A stretch of 64,000 nucleotides of DNA, taken from Gymnopus androsaceus JB14. Taxonomy: Eukaryota; Basidiomycota; Agaricomycetes; Agaricales; Omphalotaceae. The notes under the pieces were generated by a model. It worked only from the letters and a program-made list of their open reading frames with translations. It was not told the DNA's origin and searched no databases. Of this stretch, positions 37,191 to 50,496 are shown piece after piece (the first letter of the stretch is position 1; every line of letters begins with the position of its first letter). Made by a program: the position numbers and the translations under genes. The DNA lies in assembly GCA_009733575.1 (NCBI GenBank), contig ML769590.1:1-64000 (forward strand). Reading direction: 5' to 3'.

Positions 37191-38819
37191 TCGGTTTTCC
37201 AGGAATTTTACTTTTAGGAAGATACGTCCTTTCCAGACTCGGAGGAGCTTCTACATACAGTATCTTCGACCCGACTGTCTAACGTCTTGAACGGAAGCGC
37301 AGTTCCTGGTGACAATCTACTATTAAACGGACACTATGACTACATGATGGGAAGTCTGCCGTCCATTCTTCACTCATACAGTTATATGTAACTCTGGGAG
37401 GAAGAATATTAGTATCCATTTCCGCTCCATTCCCCGCAACGCAGGCACTTCTGCAGTTAAGTCATAGAATGATCTTGTGTGGGATAGGAAGGAAAGGTGA
37501 ACGGCGGCACTTCTGCGAGTTTTATAAGGTAGCGGAGGCGAATTAAGTAGCGGGGAAGTCAAAGGCCAAAATAAATCCATTCCTCATCTGTTTATATCAG
37601 GACTGAAATATCTCCCAACTCACCATGTCAAACTGAACGTTTCAACGAGGTCGGTGAGTATGAGTATGATCTACAAGCTCAGAGAGCAAAGGCTGTAATC
37701 TATTGAATACCACGTAAGTAACGATACATTCGTACAGTCAATACTTCGAAGTTTTAGCGCTGCAGCATCATAGAACAGGGTAGAGGTAGACCAATTGTGT
37801 GCAGTACAGACCTTGGGCACGAAAATAACAATATTTCAAAGTCCTCCTTTAACGATTAGTCCACGTCCAGCGTTGTCTCTGACTCCCCATTCTCTTCCCA
37901 GCAACGTCGTGCATGAGAGGCTTCACCGCTTCACGGGCTAATGCAAACGACAGTAGCACGGCACTAGCATTCACTGAATGGTGTCGAGTCTATATTTGCG
38001 GGATCGTCGTCGATCATTTAGAGGCAGAACCTCTGATAGCTAAACTGTAGTCTAACCAGGGACCGGCACTGGTAGCGGGATATATCCATATATATATCTA
38101 ATAAGGAGAGCGCACGCGACCCGTTAGCATATAACCTCCAATCACAACACAATGGACGAGAAACAAAAAACTACCCTCTCTCCCAAACAGGCACCCGCCA
38201 CCTCCTATGACACCAAGCCATAAGATCGTCCCAATCACATCGTCCCGAATTGACGAAAGGTATTTCCCTCCCCAGTCGATAATGTTAACGTCGATAATTG
38301 TGGTTCCGTCAGCGAATGACCATTACGTTGGGGATTATATTGTCGCTACATACCAATGAAGTGGGTTAGTTGTTCTGCTGCAAAGAAAAGGAAAGAAGAA
38401 AACAAATTCTCACCGATGAAAAAACCCATACTCCAACGCATTCTCCCAACCTTATACACATCATCATCAGCGAATCGCTATCATCTGTCTCTGTTCTCAA
38501 TATCCTCGCCGCGATGAATCCCGGGTCGAGGTGGCGCTTGGCCAGGCATTCTTGGCATACAATCATGGGCTTGATCTCGTACATCGATTCCCGTCATCCT
38601 CCATTTGCACCCCATCCTCCCCGATGCAACAAACTGCCCCAATTTTTAGCGCTTTAACTTCGGGCAAATCACATCATCGTCTACGTCTTTAAGGACCTTA
38701 ACGAGGAGACGGCTGGGGTCCGGGTTCAAAGAGGCGATTGTTGCGGGGAAGTAGTTTTGCGCGAAGGAAGGTGTGAAGGAGGCGACGGAGTATATGCCGG
38801 CGTTGTTGTTTCCTAGGGG
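37191..38819. repeat. Partial third copy of the 4-kb flank block with kinase-like gene
   Basis: The block begins after a second TCGGTTTTC and matches the start of the blocks at 27,582 and 47,077. It includes the last exons of the kinase-like gene (about 38,160-38,819, minus), broken by frameshifts, and stops abruptly near 38,819 after CCTAGGGGG. At sites where the other two blocks differ it agrees about equally often with each (by eye roughly six sites each way). Confidence 0.8.
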
Positions 38820-38827
38820 GATTTTTT

Positions 38828-38921
38828 GCCTACTATTGCCGTTTTACTCGGAAGGAAAACCTTACCACTGGCAGTTCATGTTCATTGCTCAGAAGCATGA
38901 AAACATATGGTGTCGGTTTTC
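38828..38921. repeat. Left flank of the filled insertion site
   Basis: This is an exact copy of 27,488-27,581 ending in the 9-bp word TCGGTTTTC (38,913-38,921). The MULE-like element starts at the next base. The sequence left of 38,828 is unrelated to the sequence left of 27,488. Confidence 0.9.
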
Positions 38922-39603
38922 GAGTACACAGTTGATGGGTATAACTCGATCCCATCAAAAAGGCCCAGAAGGTACGTACAGGTACCAGAAGGCTTCTAGC
39001 GGAACAACGGAGCAATATGAGGTCGTAATTCTTGTCCCAAATTGTAGAGAAAATCGATAAAAAAATTTTCGCTCTAAAACGCATGACTTGTATGAGCAAG
39101 CACCGTTACTTCCTAGTAGGTAAGCGTTACTTGGGCGTCTTCACGGGCGTCATCTCCAGGCAGCCTTATCTTCCGAAGCTTTCGCGCGTTCTGTGCTGAC
39201 AGCCCTCAAGTCCTCGGTACACCCTGCAAAATTGTAGGAGAAATTCACGGCGTCGTGACAGCCCTTGAAGTCCTCGGTACACCCTGGAAGAGCACGACTC
39301 AATGATTTGGTGAGTGTCCTTCCATCGTAGGAGAGATTCTTGAAATTCTTATTGTAGTCTCCGGCGTAGGTATAGCCTTGGGCGGCATTACATGCTTCGA
39401 GACCTCACTATGCTCAATTGAACGACAGTCCTACATGTGTTCTTCTTAGAGATAGGAAGACTTCATGTTGATTCTAGATCGGAACTGTGTTCAATTTCGG
39501 CCTTGTTTGACTTGGGATTTTGGGAATTTCGATGGTCTTGCAGTACCTCATAGGCAGTATAAAGACCCTTCCAAGCCTTAATGCTTCGAACTGACAGCCC
39601 AGC

Positions 39604-41486
39604 ATGTCGGACTATTACCATCCCTATGCACGTCGCACTCGTCCATCCAACGCCTCCAGTACTGGGTCAAACATTCCTAAACTCAAAAGAATTCCACGTC
39701 GATACAACATCCACCTGCCGATTCACGATGAATTGTACAGCACAGATCCTCGCCCCGAGGCGTGTGATCTCTATGTTCAACAGGCCCACAAGTTGTGGGA
39801 AACTAAACAGCTGGCAACTTTCGATAGAGCTAGCGAGACTTATGTATGCTGGCGCTGGTAAGTTTACGCTGTTCTGTCTTTTGAATGTTACTTATGTTGC
39901 GTTTCACAGCAGTTACCTTGGTATCAACAAACTCAATATTGCTCTCAAGACCGGCAAGCATGTTGAACCCGCCTACTGTCACCATATTATGAACGGTCAA
40001 CGAGATGCATCGTGGTGCAAGCTAGCAGTGGTTTTTCGCCACCCAGATGATCCTAACCTGGAGGTGGTGGGCTACCTGACGCCCCAAACCCATGTTTGTC
40101 TCGCACGTTAGTCTACTTGTGTTTTTTATGAACTATACACTTAATTATCTTCAACCTATAGATCCCATATATTCACCTCATCTCCGTCGACAAGGCCATC
40201 AGCCTCTCGTAGCAGAGTACATCGATGATGAGGAAGATGAGGATGAGCTGGACTTGGAGCTGGAAAAAAGCTACAGTGCTATGCTCCGTCCTCGTCCCAG
40301 GCCTTTGACCAGTAACGTACAATCGGATGGGGAAGTTGATGCGGAGACTCATCGTGCTTTGCTCATGAGTCTCAATCCAGACCTCGTCTTGGGTTCGTAG
40401 CCTTTCTTTTTTTTGTTGTTGCCTTGCTGATCTATGTCCAAAGCCAACAACAATGCAACATTCGCGACTGATCAATTTGTGTATGAACACTTCGATGTGA
40501 ATCATTTGACCGAGGATATCCACGCCGAGTTTGGCTACTCCCCGAGCTCTATCTTCAACACTCAGAGGTGTACTTGGGCACAAATGTCCTCCTCTTCTGC
40601 TCCTCTGACGCCAACGAAAAGAAAGTCTATCTATACTCAGAAGATGGCTGAGGCTCGCAAGCTGACAGGTACGTCGAGGCTGTACTTCCTACCAACAAGA
40701 ATGTTTACTGACTATTCTGCTAGATCCTGCCCTAACGAAATCCATCCTTGACGCGGCTAAAGATGGCCATTACCACGAAAATCCAACCACTCACCCTTCA
40801 TTCGATGTCCAACAACCTGAAACAACTCCTTCCCACTTTCAGGCTTTCCATAATACCGGTGCTGTCAATTTGGCCTACTTCCGATCAGACTATCTTCAAG
40901 ATAGTCCCATCGGAATTGCTATCCGTCAGCTCAACAGCCTTGTTGGTATCTCACTGTTTGAATTTTGCGAATTACGCAAGCGCACGGTGAAATGTTTGTC
41001 GTGTCTCTGTTATTTTTCACTGGATGGATATCAATGTCACGTTGAATTCGCGATGATTTGTCAGAACACCCCTGCTTTGGAACCTGGTACGCTGTCTTAT
41101 CTCATGGCTCTCTTTAACCACTTTCTGATTGTATCCGTTTAGCACCCGATCTCTCGCACATTTTCAACTTGACTCCCTTCAAGGTTGAAGAACGGCTTCC
41201 TTTTGGAATGATGCGCGTCCATGAGCCTTCAGCTACCAACCCAATCGGTCTAGCCTGGGTTACGTGGAACTCACAGGCGGGCGTTACTCACGACATCTGG
41301 GTTCAGTTAATTACTGCTTGGCGAAGGTGTTCTGGTGGTTGCGATAAGGTACGCAGCTTCAAGGCGCATTTGGATCATTTGCAAGAGGGTTCTTGCGCGG
41401 CGTTTGGTGATGAGGCTCTGGGTGTACCTCCTGAGCCCAACGATGGAAGTGCAGATCCTGATCATGATGATGTCAATGAAGAGTAG
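39604..41486 (+). CDS. Unknown intron-containing gene carried by the MULE-like element
   Basis: About six exons with short introns read from ATG 39,604 to TAG at 41,484-41,486, roughly 530-550 residues. The N-terminus is basic (MSDYYHPYARRTRPSNAS). A middle part has a strongly acidic run (YIDDEEDEDELDLELEKSY). A Cys-containing stretch (RTVKCLSCLCYFSLDGYQCH) could bind zinc. The C-terminal part contains LAWVTWNSQAGVTHDIWVQL and a His/Cys-bearing tail. Exon 1 is 39,604-39,857 and exon 2 about 39,910-40,106; one internal splice joint (near 40,396) is uncertain. I do not recognise the family. As it lies between the element's ends, it may be an accessory transposition protein or captured cargo. 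Its last 160 bp recur at 31,585. Confidence 0.6.
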
Positions 41487-41972
41487 ATGGATTTGTGAAT
41501 ATTCCCTTTGTTATACACTCAGTTCGTTGCTTTTTGTCAGTGTTTTTATCTAGTATGTTCCATTATATGTTTCGTGTTCTTTTTTTGACAGATTTATCTG
41601 CGTCACAAATTGCTATAGCACTGTTCTAGTACAAGTAGCGTAAAATTGTGGGTTTTTACTTATAATATCCCCAAAATATATCATATCCATATTCTTGCCA
41701 GCACCGTGAATCCTTGAATTGATCGACTCATTGAGCAATGAATACGGTTTTATGACCTCCAAAGCTAGATAACTCTTTTATTTCCGACGGTTGATTGTTC
41801 AGGCCGTTTCCGAGGCTTTGTTTGTTCAGGCATCTGGGATCGGGGGAGCGATCCCAGATGCTTGAACAAACACCGGCAGCTCGGACTGGCATGTGACACG
41901 GCTTGATGCGACTGTGCGTTCGCGTTTGTTGTCAGTTGATTCAAACCAACTCAACCACCACAACAGTGGGTT

Positions 41973-42747
<775 letters not shown>

Positions 42748-43138
42748 CTACCCTTTCAACCTAGGATCCGCCATCGCTCAGCTCGCTGGATCTCGCTACC
42801 TGGCACCATCTCAGGCCCTTTTCCTATCGTTCCCTATCGTTTCCTATTGGTTAGGCCACGCAAGCTCTAGTATGCCCGGTACGTGCTACGCTCAACTTGC
42901 CCTTTTTCTATTTCATTTAGGGGGCTACCGGCAGCTCAAGGCTTAGAGGCGTAGCTAACTCTCTCACTGGAGCAGGTAGCGCCTCGAAGTGCTAGAAGCG
43001 CCAGCCCTTACGCATCGCTATTCTTTTGCCCTTGCCCTTCACCCTGCTGCTCGTGCTCACGCATTTTGCTTGCTCAGTTCTGAATTTGTATAAATCATAG
43101 TTTGAACCGACTACGACAATGTCCAAAATTTCATTCAT

Positions 43139-46100
43139 TTACTGCGCTGGTAACACAAGCATTACCTTTCCTGATCCTGTTCCACCTAAGGCTTCCCCGA
43201 CCTTGACCTGTATACGATATGCTTCCCGTACCTTCTCCTCTTGAGCCCTTGCTTTCTCGTATGCAGCAATTGCACTTTGAGAGGGCATGTAGTTCGAGGA
43301 GCTTGAGGATGGGTGAAGACGCTCAAAGTGTTCCGTTAACCGGTTGTGTGCTTTCACCCATTTCTGATGGAGCGCCAGGATTTTCAGGTTATGAGCCTCA
43401 ATCTTGCTGTCTTCCCGGAACAAGTTTCTTCTCCTGGAGTAAGCTTAATGGTGCGGTCAAAGTTCAATTCGAGGAAGCAAATTAAACTCGAGCTTACATT
43501 TACGCTTGGCATTTTTCATAGCATTTTCGTATGGATGCTTGCTCTTGTAAGACTCTCTGATGCCAAAGTCCTCCCGGTTCTACAACATGAATGTTTCCCA
43601 TGAGTATTGTAAAATTCGCTTGCAGGAAAGAACATACCACCAAGAAACGCTGTTTCATAATGTCGTAATGCCTCCCCTTGTACCAACCACCGACCAGTGT
43701 ACATTTTTTGCCCTCCATATTTACGTTTGCATGTACAACTTCAACGACATTAGATTCCCGCAAACGCGCTTTCCAAATTTCGAGTGGAATAAAACTTTTT
43801 TGCCAACACATTCCTGCAAAGGCAAACTTTGAGCTTTCCTTATCTAGAACCCAGTCTAAATGATAATTGCAATGGTTTAGGCATCTATTTGACTGGTCGG
43901 ATGGAATACACATACTTTTTCCTTCTTCACCCTCCATCTGGATGAACTCCAGTGTCTGCTCCCAGTTATTATGCGTGATGCAGATCAGGCTTCGCATCGC
44001 ATTCTTCACCTCCTCAGAAACTGAGCGGTTGCGTATATTTCGATAAAGATGTGTTGTACAGAGTGTCAAAAAACGACGTAAATGATCGTATGCGTCAAGG
44101 TCTTGAATAAACCGTCCCTGTTCATGGTAATCAAGTTTCTGCGGTATACTTCTTGCAAGGTCTTGAACGTAAAGTCCAATTCCTTGAAGATATTGTTAGA
44201 GCCACTAAAAGTCTTTTTAAGTCAGAGCTACTACTTGCCTTTCGCTTGGCCACGGTGCTGATCTACCACCCAATTCAAGACAAGTCCTTCGCAGTCATTG
44301 ACATGATTGCTGTGAACATGCCGGAAACGGAGACCCCTCCCCGCATCAGCAATAAGTATTTTATGGATCTCGTTCAAGACTATGTGATGGGCCTCGGCGG
44401 TTTGGCGTGTGAGGTAGACTCGGCAGAAAGTGAAACCTACATACACATACGGATTATTGGAATAACTCTTGAGAGAACGCGAAGATACGCACTGGTATTA
44501 GAATGGCGATCTAGCGATGCAATCTCAAATTCGTAAAAACCCACAATTCGTTTGAACCCTATATCGCTTTGGAGGTATTGAGTCTCTATTAGCCGTTTAC
44601 TCGCTGCAGGAGTCATGCAGATTGCAATCCGCAATGGTTTTCCTTTCGAGACAAGAGCCTGATCTTCTGGAACGTCGTCTTCGTCATCATCGACTTCAGC
44701 ATCGGGAATCTCAAGCATAACACGAAGGTATTGATCCATCGGTTCCAACAGTTCGTCCTGTTGAGCTTTGATATACAGGAGCCCTGCAACTTAACTCGTT
44801 AGTACAATTGAAAGCGAGTCCTGCATCTAGTTATACCTTGCCATCCAGTTCCTTCCGGGAAATGCATTTTCTTTGCATGGTCAATGTACACCTTGAGGTG
44901 ACTGCGGTTTGAAAGAGAGATGTGAAGATCGCTTATCACAGGATTCCGAAACATAGGATAACGTGTTGATAAGTACGACTGGATAATAGGATGTCGCATA
45001 AACTTCCTGGGTGTCATGTCTGCTAGATCGACCTCAAGTTGCCTGAACAATTTCTCCAGCTCAACTTTGACAAGTCTTGGGGTTTTTTCGGGGAGAGGGA
45101 TTGGGTGTGAGTGGACTCCTTTGCTTGTGATTAGGATGTATGGACAAAAAGGTCGGTACTCCTCCCAAGGGACATATTCACGGAAGACGCAATGACATTC
45201 CAGTGAGATGAGTAGCGGTTGCTTCAAAGTACCATCCGATACATCTCGATGAGTCGAAGCTGAATTGAAAACCATGTAAGTATATGAGTTGTTACGCGAA
45301 AGTAGCCAAACCCACGGCAACTATGTCTTTGAGCAGAATTATTCAATGCTGTGTGGCACATGGTTTTAGGACCAAAACCCTCGAGCTGAGCTTCCGATTC
45401 TATGCGTTCAATCTCATCTTGGTCGGCGGTCAATACTGCCTCCAAATATTCGAGGTTAAATCGCCCATTCCCGATAGTGTTGTCAAAGAAATGATCGCGA
45501 TTCAGCCTGGAATGGTGTTCACATCTCGAAAAACAAGACTGAGATGAGATGAAGCAAGATCGTACAAAGCACCTACTGGATATATGGATTTCCTTCGAAG
45601 TCTAATCGAAAAAGTAGACGGCCGGTGCAGCGATTTGGCTTTTCTGGGTAACCTCGCCTCAAAGTCATTCTCGCTTCCAGAACTGCAGCTGGAGGCGAAT
45701 ACTCATCGTTTGACTTGTTGGACTCTGAAGTACAGCCAACACGTATAAGTGCAGTAAGATATGCGGATGTCTTTTCAAAAACATCACGACGCGGTGATGC
45801 AAATTCAGTCTGTTGCTCCTTGCTATAATGCATACGCGTTCGGAGTTGATCTCGTGTCGCAGAAGAGTGGTGCCATTGTTCTTCATCGATCTCATAGAAA
45901 GGGCATATCTTGATGCCTTGGCCTTACATTTTCAGAGTCAAATCTTTGTAAAGATAAAATTTTATTGTGCTATATACGTACAGGTTGAGTGCTTGACTTT
46001 ACAAGGAACCATATCCCCAGTGCGAGAATCTATGAGTAGCGGGCAGGTGGAAATATGTTTATCGTGCCCCCGTGGTTCCCCTCTAGAGTATGCAAAATCC

Positions 46101-46704
46101 ATCGCCGGACTATCCCACATATCTGGAGTCATTTCAAACAGATGCCCAACCAATTCATCTGCAGTGTTACCGCTATCCGGATATTCTAGAATAGCATTCG
46201 GAGGATACTCGTAAACTCGTGAAAGCATGGTTTGGCGGTTCAACTTATAATTCGTATGGAGGAGGGAACGCTGGAGTGAGTCGTTTACTGGCCGATGCTC
46301 TGCACGTTGATCTCCCACTTGCTCATTTGGAAGGGGATTGAGAAGCGCAGAGATAGAGATGGATGATGTGGACCTGCGGACAGGTTGAAAACCATTGAGG
46401 AGCACAGATATTGGAATAGATGGCATGGTACGAGTTGGTGCTGGATTGAGAAGCTCATGAATCGCTAGTGAGCGCGACATGAGTATGGCGGGGAAGAAAT
46501 GGAATAATAGAACCATACCTTTGCAATCTCCCGCTCAGACTGACACAAAACAGCCTCCGCGGTCTCAAGCTGGTATCTCCTGCTACTTGCCGTCGAAATA
46601 CCGTTTGGATTAATGGTATCCCTTCTGTGTCTCGACTTCGATTTGGGATTTGGCTGGAACTTACTAGTATTTCTGCGCCCTTCAAAGATACCATTAGGAT
46701 CCAC
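43139..46704 (-). CDS. Transposase-like protein of a MULE-like element
   Basis: The gene has many short introns. Its conserved parts in order are: EYPPNAILEYPDSG and MDFAYSRGEPRG near the N-terminus, a Cys/His stretch (CPLLIDSRTGDMVPC), ILITSKGVHSHPIPLPEKTP, NRSHLKVYIDHAKK, DIGFKRIVGFYEFEIASLDR, CRVYLTRQTAEAHHI, VVDQHRGQAKG, LCTTHLYRNIRNRSV, FAFAGMCWQKSFIPLEIW, HANVNMEGKKCTLVGGW and a C-terminal coiled region ending ALGGTGSGKVMLVLP. I know this set as a large, mostly unnamed family repeated in Agaricomycete genomes. The order acidic residue, DxH-Q-R-G-like loop, then C..HL..N is similar in style to MULE transposases. The stop is at 43,139; no secure ATG was found near 46,700, so the 5' exon is unsettled. 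Full-length or nearly so. Activity cannot be judged. Confidence 0.65.
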
Positions 46705-48069
46705 AGAACTAGTAGTAGTCCCATAGAAAGTGGATTTGACATCGAAGAAAACATCTCAGAAGTGTACGCGGAAGAAAAGAGAAGCAAAACACGTTATACC
46801 AAGTCGCCGTGAAAGAACGAAGAAATCGGGTGAAAAGTATTCAAGAGCGCTGGGTCACAGAATAGTCACAGAATATAACACCAGTGACCATGCAGGTGAT
46901 CTGGAGAGTTTTGCGAATATTCTGATTGCTCATCCCGGCGGAACGATGTGGTACGAACGGAGGGAAGTTCGGAAGCTTCCCTCCTGACAGTCCGTGACAG
47001 TCCGCAAGAATCCCGCGTTCCTTGCTTCTGGTACCTGGATCGAGTTATACCAGTCGAAGTTCCCCTCTCGGTTTTCACGGGAATTTTACTTGTAGGAAGA
47101 TACGTCCCTTTCCAGACTCGGAGGAGCTTCTACATACAGTATCTTCGACCCGACTGTCTAACGTCTTGAACGGAAGCGCAGGAAGCGCAGTCCTGGTGAC
47201 ACATCTACTATTAACGGACACTATGACTACATGATGGGAAGTCTGCCGTCCATTCTTCACTCATACAGTATATGTAACTCTGAGGAAGAATATTAGTATC
47301 CATTTCCGCTCCCATTCCCCGCCAACGCAAGGCACTTCTGCAGTTAAGTCATAGAATGATCTTAGTGTGGGATAGGAAGGAAAGGTGAACGGCGCACTTG
47401 TGCGAGTTTTATAAGGTAGCGGAGGGCGAAGTAAAGTGCGGGGAAGTCAAAGGCCAAAATAAATCCAATTCCTCATCTGTTTATATCAGGACTGAAATCT
47501 CTCCCAACTCACCATGTCAAACTGAACGTTTCAACGAGGTCGGTGAGTATGAGTATGATCTACAAGCTCAGAGAGCAAAGGCTGTAATCTATTGAACTAC
47601 CACAGTAAGTAACGATACATACGTACAGTCAATACTTCGAAGTTTTAGCGCTGCAGCATCATAGAACAGGGTAGAGGTAGAACCAATTGTGTGCAGTACA
47701 GACCTTGGGCACGAAATAACAATATTTCAAAGCTCCTCCTTTAACGATTAGTCCACGTCCAGCGTTGTCTCTGACTCCCCATTCTCTTCCCAGTCACCGT
47801 CGTGCATGAGAGGCTTCACCGCTTCACGGGAGCTAATGCAAACGACAGTAGCGCCACGGCACTAGCATTCACTGAATGGTGTCGAGTCTATATTGGCGGG
47901 ATCGTCGTCGATCATTTAGAGGCAGAACCTCTGATAGCTAAACTGTAGTCTAACCAGGGACCGGCACTGGTAGCGGGATATATCCATATATATATCTAAT
48001 AAGGAGAGCGCACGCGACCGTTAGCATATAACCTCCCAATCACAACACAATGGACGAGAAACAAAAAAC

Positions 48070-49265
48070 TCACCCTCTCTCCCAAACAGGCACCGCCCAC
48101 CTCCTATGACACCAAGCCATAAGATCGTCCCAAGTCACATCGTCCCGAATTGACGAAAGGTATTTCCCTCCCCAGTCGATAATGTTAACGTCGATAATTG
48201 TGGTTCCGTCAGCGATGACCATTACGTTGGGGATTATATTGTCGCTACATACCAATGAAGTGGGTTAGTTGTTCTGCTAGCAAAGAAAAGGAAAGAAGAA
48301 AACAAATTCTCACCGATGAACAAACCCATACTCCAACGCCATCTCCCCAACCTTATCACACATCATCATCAGCGAATCGCTCATCATCTGTCTCTTGGTC
48401 TCCATATCCTTCGCCGCGATGAATCCCGGGTCGAGGTGAGCGCTTGGCCAGGCATTTTGAGCATAACAATCATGGGCTTGATCTCGTACATCGATTCGTC
48501 ATCCTCCATTTGCACCCTCATCCTCCCCGACGCAACAAACTGCCCCACAATTTTTAGCGCTTTAACTTCGGCAATCACATCATCGTCTACGTCTTTAAGG
48601 ACCTTAACGAGGAGACGGCTGGGGTCCGGGTTCAAAGAGGCGATGTTGCGGGGGAAGTAGTTTTGCGCGAAGGAAGGTGTGAAGGAGGCGACGGAGTATA
48701 TGCCGGCGTTGTTGTTTCCTAGGGGAGAATATTTTGAGGCGAGGGTTATTCCTTCGATCATGGTTTCTGGGGAAAGATTAGGTTTTGCTGCGATGAGGTA
48801 GATGAGAACAATGCACCGAAAACATTAACCCTATCTTCGTCCTTCAGCGACAAAGGATACGGAGCGATGACCCATTCCTAACAGAAACTCAGTCGGTCTT
48901 ACAGCTCTGCATGGGTAGTTAAAAGAAGTACTCACTGGTAGCTTGAAGCTCTTCGGATACGTGTCAATGGATAGTGGCGAGGGCGTCGCGCTTGGTGGAG
49001 TTATCGGAGACCCTGGAGAAGATACAGGCTTTATAGATGTTTCCGGCGAAGGCGTACTAGGAGGCAAAGGCACGGTAAACGCTACTAGCGAGGGTTCCAT
49101 TATCAGAATCTGTCCTGCTCCGCCGTCATAAACTAAAGCCTGTTCCTCAAGCTCAAAATCCGTCTCCCTTGCAAGAGGAATACCGGGCAAAGAGATAGTA
49201 AAGACAATGTTCCATAAAGCCAGTCCTGCTGTGAGTAGGGTAATCCGAAGATGCATTGACATCAT
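48070..49265 (-). pseudogene. Predicted secreted kinase-like protein, copy 3 (frameshifted)
   Basis: This is near-identical to 28,563-29,759, with the same signal-peptide start (ATG 49,263-49,265) and the same HRDNIIPNVMV and IIDW motifs in the last exon (48,070-48,244). It differs by a missing G in a run of G (CCCGGG at 48,425-48,430 against CCCGGGG in copy 1), which turns the frame after MPGQALTST into a stop. The partial middle copy also has three G. Either this allele is truly broken, or the run length is a sequencing error. Confidence 0.6.
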
Positions 49266-50496
49266 TCAAGCGGGTGTTTGTAACTCGTTCAACGATGTTA
49301 CCGTCGTGAAAAGACCGCTAATCAGGCGCCGAATGGTAAGTGAAAAAAGAGTTTCGCTACCAGGCGATTACAAGCAAGTTCCCCGCTGAAAAGAGAAAAA
49401 AAACTTGGGCTGGACCAGCAATTTCGATGGCAGAGAAAGAGAACCGAAAGCATCATAAATAGACCCAGGGTTTTTTTTTAGATGGCACTGCCGATGAAGA
49501 AAACAAAACTATTTATAGCGTCGTTGTCGCTCGGCGTGTGTTGATGAGCGGAGTAAGCCTGGACGTTCTCGATTATTCGGCCCAGGGAGAGTTCCTTCAA
49601 TTGTAACGCGTCGGGGAGCGTCCGTCAGGGTCATACACTACCGACAAGTCCAACGCGAGGAAGAGCGATCTTCAACGAGCACATGACCATGCAACACGAC
49701 AGTCTAGATACAGTATCAATCACAAATTTACTATGGGTAGACCAAAAATAACCGCAAAGATATGTGGATTTTAAGTACTTATCACCGACCATGACAGAAA
49801 ACGTGTCGCGAATACTATGTATCTGAATACGAGTTATGTTCGAAATACTGAGTCGAGTCTATGAGACCAGCCAAATCGATCAAGCGTATAGACATACTTC
49901 CACTACAATTGTACCCATAGACATATTCAACGCTCTTTGACACAGTACATAAGCTATATCGTTTCAGTCGCAGATAACGACGTTCATGAACGATGTGTCT
50001 ATTATGTCGCATTTCGTTTAGTATAGTATACTGTATCGTAGTGAAAAGTCAATATGTAGTCCAAGAAATGCAGGAGCGTAACTAGGCTCGGAAACTATAA
50101 AGTAGGTATGTATGCAGTACGCAAGAAAGAAAGGATATACTGCAAGAACAGTGAATAAAGCAAGAAAAGAAAAAATGTCAATGTCAATTAAAAAGATACG
50201 ATACGAAGGATGAATGCAATACAAGAATCCGCAGAACAAACAATCGACGATGAAAGAAGAGAGCGGAGCGATGAATACTGTTCGAGATTGAAGGTCATTA
50301 GCGTTAGTGCGTATTCGAATGATTCGTAGGTCGTGTGGCACGTCGTATCACATCACACCGGTACTGGACCTGGACACCATGCCCGCGCCCAAGTGGTTCC
50401 TGCTCGACCCGTCTACCCTTTGTCCATCTTCACCGCAAGCTTGACGCAACGTATCCCTTCCCAACAAGCCCCACCCCTTCTCCGAAACTTGCGACT
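49266..50496. other. Intergenic region between kinase-like and CFEM genes, copy 3
   Basis: This is the same as 29,760-30,989 with only a few base changes. No gene is recognised. Confidence 0.5.

Noticed and set aside
39581..41486. Helitron or KDZ transposon gene
   Set aside because: I considered these because of the Agaricomycete context, but there is no Rep/helicase or KDZ catalytic motif. The 9-bp duplication with inverted ends does not fit Helitrons.
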